Source: Hofstenia miamia
Taxonomy: Eukaryota > Xenacoelomorpha > Acoela > Hofsteniidae
Direction of reading: 5' to 3'
Assembly: GCA_900660155.1 (NCBI GenBank)
Contig: CABFPE010000126.1
Span: 1,011,277 to 1,051,226, forward strand
DNA: 39,950 nucleotides
The notes beneath the pieces were generated by a model. It searched no databases. It saw only the letters and a list, made by a program, of their open reading frames with translations, and was not told the DNA's origin. This document shows positions 1 through 12,428 of this stretch, piece after piece (position 1 is the first letter of the stretch; each line of letters starts with the position of its first letter). The position numbers and the translations under genes are program-made.

Positions 1-169
1 AAAACAACAACGTAAAAAACTTTTAAATAGACAATTAAACCATGTTAGCATTCTTAAACTTTTCTAAACTTTCCCTCTATACTCTATATGCACTGACGAA
101 GCTATACGTAGTAGCGAAACATGTTTGCGGAATAAACTTTCATAATAGGCTAAGTCGTAGCAAAATATC

Positions 170-172
<3 letters not shown>

Positions 173-203
<31 letters not shown>
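173..203. repeat. (TA)n microsatellite
   Basis: A pure TA dinucleotide run at the outer border of the left inverted-repeat arm. Confidence 0.97.
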
Positions 204-206
<3 letters not shown>

Positions 207-873
207 AATGACATCATTAGACTTACCTTTTCAATTGGATTATCAACATCATCTGTGAAAGAAAAAATCGAACTTCAATCACAGTAAATAAATATTTATT
301 TTCATTAGAATAATTTGCAAGAGCTAAAATCTCTAGAAACATTTTTTATTTGAAAGCAAGAAATAAGATACCTACTAAAATATCACCTCAACTTAAAGGA
401 GAAAAATTCATTAAAAATTTAAAAGAAATGTAAAAATGTATTTAAAACCACAAAAAGTCATACATTTAAATTGCCAAAGAACTCAATCAATTCTTCAACC
501 AAGGTTAATCAATGAAGGAGAAAATATGCTATTTATTAAATCTTAATAAGTGTTCAACACTATATTTTTATATTAGCTTTATGTACAGAGTATTTTAAGA
601 AATAAAGATGATGATTATTATTAGAAAATATACTGTGTAAGTTCTAGTGTACACACTGAAAGGCTTTTCCAAATTCTGAAAAACGAATTAATGATTAAAT
701 ATTCTTAAAATGTTTTCTATATTTATTCCTATAAAGCGCTTCTATTTAAAGATATAATTTGATGGAAGCATATAAAAATTTAATATTTGATTATTTTTAA
801 GCATAAATACATGCAACTATAAAAACAAGATTTTTGATATCATCCGGTTATGTAGAAATTCTATCAAGTGAAA
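204..873 (+). repeat. Left arm of a ~670-bp inverted repeat
   Basis: It matches the reverse complement of 7181-7852 almost base for base. I saw three differences: one base missing in an A/T run near 420, a substitution near 562 and another near 775. Both copies are bordered by a (TA)n tract on the outer side. The inner end coincides with the single N beside the other arm. Confidence 0.93.
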
Positions 874-1884
874 TGCGGTGAAGTACATAAGGATGCACAG
901 CACTAGTTGCAATTGGCAACAAATCGGAATTTAACGCACAATTGAAATAAAATAAGATCTATTAACAAATAATAATAGTATTAAGAGTCAACGCAAATTT
1001 ATTGCTCAATGTATACAAAATTCTACAAACTAACACATGACAAAAGAAAAATGAAATATAAACAAATAAATAACTACAAATTAATATGTACAATATATAA
1101 TAATATAATCAATGTTTGTGTGAATGTTTGTGTAGCTGATTTTAGTGAAAATTGATTTTTTGTTTTGCCTAATATTTTATAATTGAATTCATAATCACAG
1201 ATCTTTAAGTGATTCGACATTTCTGTTAAAGTTCTATGCTCTTGAATTCTCCTACGTGCTGACACTACAGAAGTGGTTAAAAAACTTCTTCTTGTGCACC
1301 ATTCGTGGACGAAAAATTACAATGTTTAATAGTGACGAGATTGGTATTTTAAGAAAAGAAACTTGTTAAATTCACAATTTAGTCCTTCACTTCAATTTTT
1401 TGACAACAATATTTCAGATTATAATTCATATTGTAATTTTAGAATAGTATACACTTATATATACAATTTGTATTAGACTTATTTCACTTTTCATTAAACG
1501 ATAGTGAAAACATAGGTAGCGATAGTCATCACAATTTAGCTTTAGTATGCTATTCTATAAATATATAATTTGAAACAACAATTTAAATGTGAAAAATTAT
1601 AAAAGTAGTTCATAACAAAGAATACACACAATGAAATGCTTAAGCGTTTTTTTCAGTATTTATTCAGTTTTTACTTCTACAAATTGTGACGATAATGTGA
1701 ACATCGTGATTCAATTACATGTAATCGAAACAAAGTCTTTATTAAATTCAATGGAGTTGAGTTCACGCAAAAATTTCATAAGTAAATGCTTTCATTTAAC
1801 TGCGACATTTTTCGACCTAACACTACAAATTAACAAACGATTAATGAAAATATACCCTACGAAACGTAGGTAGATGTAATTGAT

Positions 1885-1952
1885 GTATATATATATATAC
1901 ATATATATATACATATATTATAAATATATATATATATTTATATATATATATT
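1885..1952. repeat. Interrupted (TA)n microsatellite
   Basis: Alternating TA with occasional C and A interruptions. Confidence 0.95.
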
Positions 1953-2194
1953 CATCTTGTTTATTTGCTTAATCATTGCGTGGCTTGGCGAAAACATTAT
2001 ATGAAAATTTCAAGTCACAGGTTCTTAAGGGATCTGAAATTTTTGATTGATTCTTTTATTCTTTAATTCATGTTAGTAAATTTCCGTAAGTCTTTGCAAT
2101 GTATTCAGTAGTGGATCCAGAGCGGGGATGATGGTATACATCCCCCTTCCACCAGCAAAAAACAAACAATTTTGTCATACTGTTAATTTTCTCA

Positions 2195-2306
2195 GAAATC
2201 AAAAGCATGTTTCTTTAAAACTTCTATTCTTAAAGCAGGAATACTTATATGAAATCAAAAGCATGTTTCTTTAAAACTTCTATTCTTAAAGCAGGAATAC
2301 TTATAT
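2195..2306. repeat. Perfect 56-bp tandem duplication, two copies
   Basis: The unit starting GAAATCAAAAGCATG occupies 2195-2250 and is repeated without change at 2251-2306. No coding context is seen. Confidence 0.95.
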
Positions 2307-4783
2307 CAAAATCCAATTTCTCATATTTTTATAAAGACAGTAAGTGCAATCATCTGCTTTATGTAAACTCATTTAATAGATATCATCAAATCATATATCC
2401 TGACATTAAAATGTCCATGGCACCATTTTTCCAATGAAATATGTACAATCTTCAACTTAAGCATGTTAGTCAATGCTTGTAATAGAGCTTTTACATACTT
2501 GTTGTGAGATCAAATCTGGAATGAGTACTACCGAAAGAATTGCACAGCACAACATCCAAGATATATGTAATAAAATTAAATGATTGTACATAAATGTGTA
2601 AAATGCTCTTCTCAATCAAAATTTAAATGAACAAGAATGTCAGGTATAGCTTAAATCAACTCTTCACGCTTGGAAATAATGTAATACCCTTCTAATATGC
2701 TTGAATTCGTAAAAAATATGCTGATTGAATCAGTAAAATTTTGGTAAACAACTGCAAATATAATACTAACTATATTGATAGTTTTCAATGATAAAAAGCA
2801 TATACGCATATAATGATGTTGGTGAAAATTCTCTCCTAAGACATTCTTATCGAACAGAATCTTCGATTCGTAGACTTATATAAACGGTAATGAAAAAACA
2901 GTTGGCTTAAATACAGAAAATGTCCAATAACCCACAAAAACAGTAGAATTTCAAGCGATTTGCTACTAAGTGGATTCATTTTTTTCAACATACATACAGC
3001 GTATTCTAGCAGTTGAGCAAGTTGCCTTGAGGCTTAAGTTCGCCTGGATTGTATATGAACACACAAGGTTACCATAAAATTTTATTCGACTTCTACGTAC
3101 TGCATAAATGTCCACTGTTTACCCTTGAATAAATTCAGATTCAAACACTTGTTTTCTAAGGCTTCACAGTCAATAAGCTATTTGCTAAAATCTTTTTACA
3201 AATTTATTATGTTTAGGACCATTTATCATATGTCCTTCATATTGTTTTTACAAATCTAAGTATATTGTTACTAAAATCATTTTGTTATTGTATACAAATG
3301 CAGGCATTCCTAGTTCTCGCATATACCATAAAACGCCCTGATTTGATTTTTCAAATTTCCACATAGTGACATTATTCAGCAATTTTAATTTCAAATAGTT
3401 CAGGCTTTTTTTAGAAAATTACAATAAAAACTTTCAATTTACAAAATTTTTAAGAGTGCCACTAATGCTGCTATATCAATTTCAAAAATATGTTATAAAT
3501 AGTATCTTACACTAAAAAATGAATGTCATGCAAATGTATGAAATATCTTTTAAAGTTCTATTTCATGGTTGCATGCAAATGTTAATAACACGTTGCTTTG
3601 AACCCCATAAATCGCATCTACCTAATTTTAGTTAAAAATTTAAAAAATGATGGGTGAACTTTGTAAATATGTCAATACTATGTTGTGTGCTCATCTATAT
3701 ACCTTATAAAACACATTTTTTAGTATATGTAATTATGTATGCATTTTTGAGAAAATATATGGTAACTGGTAAATTCACACCTCCCCATCTATTTTTTCTG
3801 GATTCGCCCTTGAATATAATGTGTAACATGTCGCAACGAATTGGCATACTGCTTTGGAAGGTCTTTCAATCTTGATTTCCCTCTTCATTATTTTATTAGA
3901 TGTTATAATTTGTTGATATTAAGTGCAAATCCTAATTTAAGAAAAGGAGGCGTAATTGTTTTAAAAAATTTCTGTAATTCATTGGAATGTATGCGTCGAT
4001 GTTCATTGTTAAAAATGTAATTACATAAATGATCACATTTTGCAAGTTTTCTAGTCTTTCTTTAATAACTATACAGCTATACCTCTTGATAATTATCATC
4101 AAGAAAAAATTAGTCTAAAACTCAAGAGCAATTTCTTTATAAAGATGTTGTAGATATTTCAAAAACAAACAAACAATTTCTAGATAAACAATATTTTGTG
4201 TGAAATGAAATATTAGTCTAATTATTTTTATGTAAAAACATTTTTTTGCTAACCTATGATTTGATTAGGTGGCACAATATACAACAACATGTATTGAAAT
4301 TACAATTACATTAGGTATATGCAAAGATATCTGTAATAGATTTTTACAACAAATCATTAAGCCTCTAAATTTAAATAATAATGACAGGGACTTTGTTATT
4401 ACTTTTTAGTTTTGCAAGCTAATGCAGAGTCCTGAACTAAGTAATAGACATCCTTGAATTGAAGTCATAATTACAAAGGTTGAAATGAATCCATAAAGTA
4501 GCTTACCTCTCTGTCATATGGCAAAGTATCACTAAAAATTGTGAAAGCTGTGAGATTTGAGAACTAGTTAGAAACTCACAGCCCAATTGAAGAAGTAACG
4601 GGGTTACCTGAAGATATTAAGCGGTGCATCAAGTACAACAATATAATGGATCATACATGATAACTATGATTTTTAAAATCAAATTTTAAAGCTGATTGCC
4701 CCTAGAAAGTAATAATTTGAATAGAAACGTCGTGTAAAAAAATACTACAGAAAATATTTACTATAAAAAATTGTATACAATAG

Positions 4784-5035
4784 TCACCACGCATTATTAT
4801 TATTCATAACGGTTTTAGATTTTCTTTTGCTAGATTTTCTATCTTTCTTTAAATCAATTTTTTCTAGAATCAGTGAATTTGGATTTCGTTCCCATAGATT
4901 TTGGTCGGTTAAATCTTGTGACCGTGGGGAAGTAATTTTTGGTTCCTGTTCTTTGTCAGCTGCTGCACGCTCTAATATAGTTTGAGCTCTTTTTGGCCTC
5001 ATGTAATTCTCTATGACATTGCTGCTTTCTCTTTC
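4784..5035 (-). CDS. kif17: kif17 exon 14: last coding exon, basic C-terminus
   Basis: It has 83 codons and a TGA stop, with acceptor AATTTAG. Near its start [16 protein letters not shown] parallels NYFRSKRASQIL of human KIF17. The tail ends [17 protein letters not shown] and then an Asn run. Mammalian KIF17 has a basic KRKK motif at this place that works as a nuclear/ciliary localisation signal; the KRKSK cluster here is a plausible equivalent by inference. Confidence 0.93.
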   Translation of the reverse strand, partial: ERESSNVIENYMRPKRAQTILERAAADKEQEPKITSPRSQDLTDQNLWERNPNSLILEKIDLKKDRKSSKRKSKTVMNNNNAW

Positions 5036-6921
5036 CTAAATTGAATTAATTTCATTTCAAGCAATACTTATTAGTAATGGAATTCCCAAAACACATTTTT
5101 GTATTGTAGAAAATGTATTGCATAGTACTATTCAAAGTTCAATCATTCATGTGCGCAAATACGCAGTTGCAGGAGCTTTCCCCTCGAAGAATACATAGTT
5201 GTGTTCAAAAACAGGTGGAAAACAATTTTAAGCATTCGTTACTGAACTGAAATTCATTCCATGTACAAGGAAAAGTTTACATTTTCTAGAGAAATTATGA
5301 AGTCCTGATAAATGTTATTAATGATAAATGAATTCATGAGCAAACTAAATTCTTATGAGTTTGTGTCCAGTATAATTGGGGAAAAATAATGCAAAAGTAT
5401 CCTTTCGTAAAGTATTTCCCGCCTTAGATATCAGATTTGGCACTACACAAGCAATACCTAATCGACCATTTTAACGTAATCAAGATACTTGCAAGTTAGG
5501 TACCAACATTTTACTAGAATAGTTGGGATAGTTTCTTTATTACTTGAGACCAATCTCGGAGTACCACTGTTTTACACACGGATAAATAATACCAGGAACG
5601 TTCGACGAAGTTGACGGTTGAGGAGAAGTAATTGAGTTGTTAATTAAACAATATAAAGAGCATAACATTTAACTAAGTACACGAATATGGAAAGGAACCG
5701 TTCTTAGTTTTAAAAGCCAATAATGTGATTTATTGTACCAGTCAGCGTAAGTATTCTCTCGAGAAACTTAGAGACTGTAATCAGTCAATGGAAAGACCCG
5801 GCCCGCTCGTGCAACGCTGACCGTAGTCCATGCGTTTGCTCAAAAATGCTATCAATCTTCCCTAATCGTGCTCTTTAAATTTAATAATATTTTCTATAAA
5901 TAAATATAAATTTCTTTTTCTAATGAGAAAAAATGAATTATGTGCAAGCTTGTAATGAAATGTAGTTGAAAAATCATCAACACGAAGGCTATGCACTTTT
6001 TTGCAAATATTTCAATGAAGATGAAAATATGGTTACTTTTTCATTTAATGCGGTCCCCAGTGACAATCACTTATTTAATGAAGAAACCTCCATGAGAAAT
6101 TCATTTCCAAATGATAGACATGGAAAAGGAGGGAATTTAAATTTGGATGAAAATCACTTATAGGAAATTTTATAGTGAAAAAGATCTCTTCTGAATGTAT
6201 GAGAGTGTATGGAGTTGGGAGATGATTATATTGAGAAGCTTGATACATACATTGTACAGTTTTGGCATTACTTTGTCTGAAAACTTATTCTACTTGGTCA
6301 AAAACAATACTTAATTATATTAATTTTAAATTCTGAAATTCACATACTTTATGATCCAGGTCTAAAACCTCGTCTCGAATTGGTTTACCAGAAGAAGATT
6401 TCTTTGTTTTTGGACGATGCAGAGCCTCTCCATCTAAAAATTCAACTCTAAAGCTAATTCATCAACATCCGTGTAAAACACTTGCAACTATATAAATTCA
6501 TCAAATCTAAGAGCATATCTTTGAATATCTTAAATAAACTATAGGGTTGCAAAGAAAATTTTTTCACAAATGATAATTTAGAATGTGTGGAAATGTTGTT
6601 TGCAATTACATATGTTAATCACATGCGCGTAAAGTTCTGTGTAATCAGTGATAATATATTGTAGAATCCGCGCATAAAGTGGTGGTGGCAAGTAGTCCCC
6701 AGTCAGGTCTTGACCTTATATGGAATACTAGGAGCACTACAAAGTTTGCCTATTCTCCTATTCTCTTTATATACTGTATATAACAAAATAAAAAACAAAA
6801 CGTAAATTAAACAACGCGTTTCGGAACTTACCATTGCTTCATCAGGATAAATTTAAATGCGGTAATATAATATTTTACAAAATTATATATTTAAAATACT
6901 TATAGTATATTATTAATTTCA

Positions 6922-6953
<32 letters not shown>

Positions 6954-7848
6954 AGGAGTGCTTAATATTAATATTAATCATTTATAGTCTGCACTGTTTA
7001 TTTACAAATGTTTCGTTTAAACATGTATGAGTTAAATTCAAACACTAAAGAGGACACTAACCGTTAACTAAGATCGAAAATATCTCAAAGGGTATCAGAC
7101 TGCAATGTGACATCCCACACAGTTACAAATATAACGAGAATGATTTTAGTAAGGGTCAATACTATAATATAACGGCAGGNTTTCACTTGATAGAATTTCT
7201 ACATAACCGGATGATATCAAAAATCTTGTTTTTATAGTTGCATGTATTTATGCTTAAAAATAATCAAATATTAAATTTTTTTATGCTTCCATCAAATTAT
7301 ATCTTTAAATAGAAGCGCTTTATAGGAATAAATATAGAAAACATTTTAAGAATATTTAATCATTAATTCGTTTTTCAGAATTTGGAAAAGCCTTTCAGTG
7401 TGTACACTAGAACTTACACAGTATATTTTCTAATAATAATCATCATCTTTATTTCTTAAAATACTCTGTACATAAAGCTAATATAAAAATAAAGTGTTGA
7501 ACACTTATTAAGATTTAATAAATAGCATATTTTCTCCTTCATTGATTAACCTTGGTTGAAGAATTGATTGAGTTCTTTGGCAATTTAAATGTATGACTTT
7601 TTGTGGTTTTAAATACATTTTTACATTTCTTTTAAAATTTTTAATGAATTTTTCTCCTTTAAGTTGAGGTGATATTTTAGTAGGTATCTTATTTCTTGCT
7701 TTCAAATAAAAAATGTTTCTAGAGATTTTAGCTCTTGCAAATTATTCTAATGAAAATAAATATTTATTTACTGTGATTGAAGTTCGATTTTTTCTTTCAC
7801 AGATGATGTTGATAATCCAATTGAAAAGGTAAGTCTAATGATGTCATT

Positions 7849-7894
<46 letters not shown>

Positions 7895-10800
7895 TAGGAA
7901 ATACGATTTGATAATTCTTAATGAAAAACCACTGGAATTTTATCATAATGGTATTTATTAGCTACCACGTCGATTGGACTGTATGTTCATGTTCAGTTTT
8001 TTCATTTTAGTATAACAAATATTTATATTTTCTGTGGTATTACTAAATATATTATTGAAGCAAAAATTAGTGTTCTCTCAATAATTTTTTGTTTTCATTT
8101 AGTTAATATGGAAAAACGGTCAACATTTATTTCGAAAAGTACTTACTTAATGCTGGAAAATTAGTCTTTTCACGATGAACCTCGGGGAGCTTCCAGAACA
8201 TATTCTCTGAATCATACACTGCTTCTTCCTTTATCAGACGAATATTTGAATAATTGCAGTCTCTGAGAACAAGAGGTTGGATCTTGTCAATTATGGCTTC
8301 CAGCAAAGAAATTTGTTGGTTCTGATCGCGAATTGTATCCAAATAATTGGTTCTTTCTGTTTCAAACTCTGATTGGAGATCTCGAATTTCAAATTTGGCA
8401 AGTTGTAGCTAAGTGAAAATAACCTACTATTGACTGAATTAACTTGAAATGTATCTAAGTATTAATATCGAATATTCTCATTCTAATCGCAATTTCTGCA
8501 TTGCCTAAATCAAAATTTTATCTTGCTAATTACTAAGTATGATTGATGTATCATACATATTCAGAACCTTAGATTAGCATTGATGCAAAACGATGTCTGA
8601 ATATAGACCACCTAAAAAATTATTATAAAAAATTTTATTAAGAACAAGTAAAGAATATTGCAATAGTAAAAATATAATTATGTGAGTATATCCACAGAAA
8701 CAAATTAGGACTTATTGGTTTCTATTACGACAATTATAGAGTCCAGTAAACAGTAAGGAAATTTTTTTACATATTTTGACTATATTTTTTAGTATGACTA
8801 TCGTTAATTAATGGATTATAAAATGCATAGGTTTGCAATTCAATAATCATAGTTGGGAGACATAGATACAAAATTTGTCAATGTTACAACTTAAATTTTT
8901 TTACATAAAAATAAGCATCCTTTCTATAAAAGATTTCATTATAATTTCAATAATGTAATAATTAGATTTAATTCACTATTTAAGCGAATTCAAAAGCAGG
9001 ATGTCAAACGATGTTTTTGTCTGCATTTATAAATGTTGTGCGCAATTACCTCCTTTCCAATACGTTCTTGACGTTTATTTTTGTCTTGGATCTCTTGCAT
9101 GACATTGTCGTACACTTGAACGACTGTATCCAAATCTTCTGCATCAGCCGCCCTTCGTAATTCAAGTCGTCTACGTTCCTCTACATGCTTCTTTCGCTTA
9201 GCTCGCTTTTCCAGAACTTTTGAATCACTAGCCTTTTCACCACCTTTTACTACTTTTTCACTGAGCTTATTTTCTAATTGTTGCAATCTAAATGTAACAA
9301 AGCACATAAAAATCACAATAAAAACCAATTTTGCCATTGGAATTATATATTAAAGTCAGCATAATATCCTATTTAGAGTCTTACACTTTTCTATAACAGC
9401 CATGCATTAATATCAATGTATTAACAATAAGCTGAAAAACTTAGACATGAGAATTTTTTTGGTTTACAGTAATTTAAGAATAATAATAACAATAATGATA
9501 ATAATAATATTTACTAATAACAATAATGACAATTATAATTTACTCTTGTATTGCGCATATTTTACAAATTCCAACTCTAGTGCGCTAAACATATAAGTAC
9601 ATATAACTATTACAAACTAATAAGAAATACAATACATCAAAAAGTGTTCTCATAAGTCTGTTTCAAAAATTAGTGTGACTTGAACAATTTGTGAAATTCA
9701 GATCGATTATCTATAATCAGAATTTAACTCAATAATGCATTATTTCACATTTACAGTTGCCATGATGTACATGTAGTTGATGCATGCACCCAAGTATTGA
9801 TCAGCATTTACAGCATTGTTAACAATATTATGTGTAAGAATTTTAGAAGAATTGAGATAAACCAGGGTTTTTATAGTCTAAACAGTCACTTTTGGCGATG
9901 AAGTAGTACAGCCACATATTGATTTATATTGAGTTCAAAGCTTTTGGTGTCAACTGAATCATTTATTATTTTCCCGTTTTTTGAGTTTACAGTTGTTACT
10001 TAGCAACAAAATACCATAATAATAGCATAAAATAATGTCCGTATCTTCTTACCATTGCCTTTTTCGGTTACCTCAACCAAATCTATTTACTTACATTAGA
10101 ATGAAAATTTCTATCTGAAATTCAATCAACTTGCATATTGTTAGCATTCCAACAAAAGATGCATTTACCTGTCGAGGGCTGCTTTTTGCTCTTTTGTTAA
10201 AATCTTGCGTTCCTCCTCTGGCGGTCGTGGTGCTTTCATTAGTTCCGATTTTGAGTGATGAATTTCGTCGCCTGTCACTGTAACAGACTCTTTCAACTTG
10301 TCTTCCTAAAAATAGTCAATTTTTATGAAATGTAAACACAAAATTGACTCATCATAGCGTTGAACTACTAACTAATCTTCAACAGTTTTGGATTATTCAT
10401 TTACATTTGCAGTGTGCTTATACTACAATTAAAAGTGACGAACCTTACTCTGTTTATATAGTATGTATGGCATGAAGCATATACAATATTAGTTATATTA
10501 CAACAATGACGTGGTGTTAGGCTAGAGATTATGTTGATTAATGGAGAAATATTGACTATTTTCAATAGTCAAAATTTCAATCTATTTCAAATTTAAGGCC
10601 TATTCTGAGCAATGAAATTTCAATTTTTAAGCGCAATTTGAGGAAAACATAATCATGGTGAAAAATGTATTGCAAAAAGGGTGTTAATAGTGTGAACTAT
10701 TGCATGCATGCATGGGATAACTCTAAAGAAGCCAGCTATTAGTTAGCATATTTTACAATGATTTTGCATAATTGTAAATTGATAAATTACCTTGGGTTCA

Positions 10801-12309
10801 GGCTGATTTCCTTCCAATTCACTGTTAAAAATTGGATCTAAATATATATACTGAGCTATATTCACATTTAAAAAGCCATGCTGCGAAATAGACTTGTTAA
10901 CATGCTTATATTGGCTTTAAGTTTAATCTGCAAATTGATTTTGTATCTCTAATTGACTTCAATTTATGTTATATTAATAGCATTCAGGCCGAGACTGTCC
11001 TGCATATACTAATATTAAGAAAATCTATAGATCTATGTTATTTTCTAATAGAGATTTGCAACTTATTCTCATTTAAGGAAATCGGATATCAATAATCGCT
11101 AAAGGATATCAGTACATACTACAATACATTTTACAATACATTTATAACAAGCTGCTAAAACATTATAGCTACTCAAAAACCTAAACCAGTTTCTTAANNN
11201 NNNNNNNNNNNNNNNNNNNNNNNNNNNNNNNNNNNNNNNNNNNNNNNNNNNNNNNNNNNNNNNNNNNNNNNNNNNNNNNNNNNNNNNNNNNNNNNNNNNN
11301 NNNNNNNNNNNNNNNNNNNNNNNNNNNNNNNNNNNNNNNNNNNNNNNNNNNNNNNNNNNNNNNNNNNNNNNNNNNNNNNNNNNNNNNNNNNNNNNNNNNN
11401 NNNNNNNNNNNNNNNNNNNNNNNNNNNNNNNNNNNNNNNNNNNNNNNNNNNNNNNNNNNNNNNNNNNNNNNNNNNNNNNNNNNNNNNNNNNNNNNNNNNN
11501 NNNNNNNNNNNNNNNNNNNNNNNNNNNNNNNNNNNNNNNNNNNNNNNNNNNNNNNNNNNNNNNNNNNNNNNNNNNNNNNNNNNNNNNNNNNNNNNNNNNN
11601 NNNNNNNNNNNNNNNNNNNNNNNNNNNNNNNNNNNNNNNNNNNNNNNNNNNNNNNNNNNNNNNNNNNNNNNNNNNNNNNNNNNNNNNNNNNNNNNNNNNN
11701 NNNNNNNNNNNNNNNNNNNNNNNNNNNNNNNNNNNNNNNNNNNNNNNNNNNNNNNNNNNNNNNNNNNNNNNNNNNNNNNNNNNNNNNNNNNNNNNNNNNN
11801 NNNNNNNNNNNNNNNNNNNNNNNNNNNNNNNNNNNNNNNNNNNNNNNNNNNNNNNNNNNNNNNNNNNNNNNNNNNNNNNNNNNNNNNNNNNNNNNNNNNN
11901 NNNNNNNNNNNNNNNNNNNNNNNNNNNNNNNNNNNNNNNNNNNNNNNNNNNNNNNNNNNNNNNNNNNNNNNNNNNNNNNNNNNNNNNNNNNNNNNNNNNN
12001 NNNNNNNNNNNNNNNNNNNNNNNNNNNNNNNNNNNNNNNNNNNNNNNNNNNNNNNNNNNNNNNNNNNNNNNNNNNNNNNNNNNNNNNNNNNNNNNNNNNN
12101 NNNNNNNNNNNNNNNNNNNNNNNNNNNNNNNNNNNNNNNNNNNNNNNNNNNNNNNNNNNNNNNNNNNNNNNNNNNNNNNNNNNNNNNNNNNNNNNNNGAT
12201 CCAATATTTATTTTATAATACAAGCACACTTATATCCTTAATTCAGGGTGTTCTAAGCAAAATTGAAAATAATTGTCAGACAAAGCGCCAATTTCTACTC
12301 AGATATAAG

Positions 12310-12369
<60 letters not shown>

Positions 12370-12381
12370 ACTATATATATA

Positions 12382-12428
<47 letters not shown>

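Larger units (their letters stand above)
1..4783. other. 3' flank of kif17, no gene recognised
   Basis: The stretch is A+T-rich and dense with stops, and none of its short open frames looks conserved. It holds one arm of an inverted repeat (204-873), TA-rich runs, and a 56-bp perfect tandem duplication (2195-2306). The kif17 3' UTR must begin at 4783 going left. I saw no AATAAA on the minus strand close to the stop; the nearest clear one I noticed is at 3892-3897. Confidence 0.6.
6434..8146 (-). other. kif17 intron 12 with single-N join
   Basis: It runs from donor GTAAGT (exon 12) to the acceptor of exon 13. It contains two TA tracts, the N at 7180 and the right inverted-repeat arm. Matching phases across it (1/1) argue that both sides belong to the same gene and orientation. 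Confidence 0.75.

Noticed and set aside
1074..1265. Minus-strand frame starting ARRRIQEHRTLTEMSNHL as a possible terminal exon of another gene
   Set aside because: It starts at GTG, no upstream exon is seen and no family is recognised; chance is as likely.
3008..3056. tRNA-like box A/box B spacing (TAGCAGTTGAG ... AGTTCGCC), possible tRNA-derived SINE
   Set aside because: Both boxes deviate from consensus and no cloverleaf could be drawn.
5966..6163. A 65-codon plus-strand frame with polar, protein-like composition in intron 13
   Set aside because: It has no ATG at its start, no supporting splice partners and no recognisable family.
11099..12229. Long open frames across the N run (376 and 336 codons)
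   Set aside because: They consist almost entirely of unknown bases and have no coding evidence.
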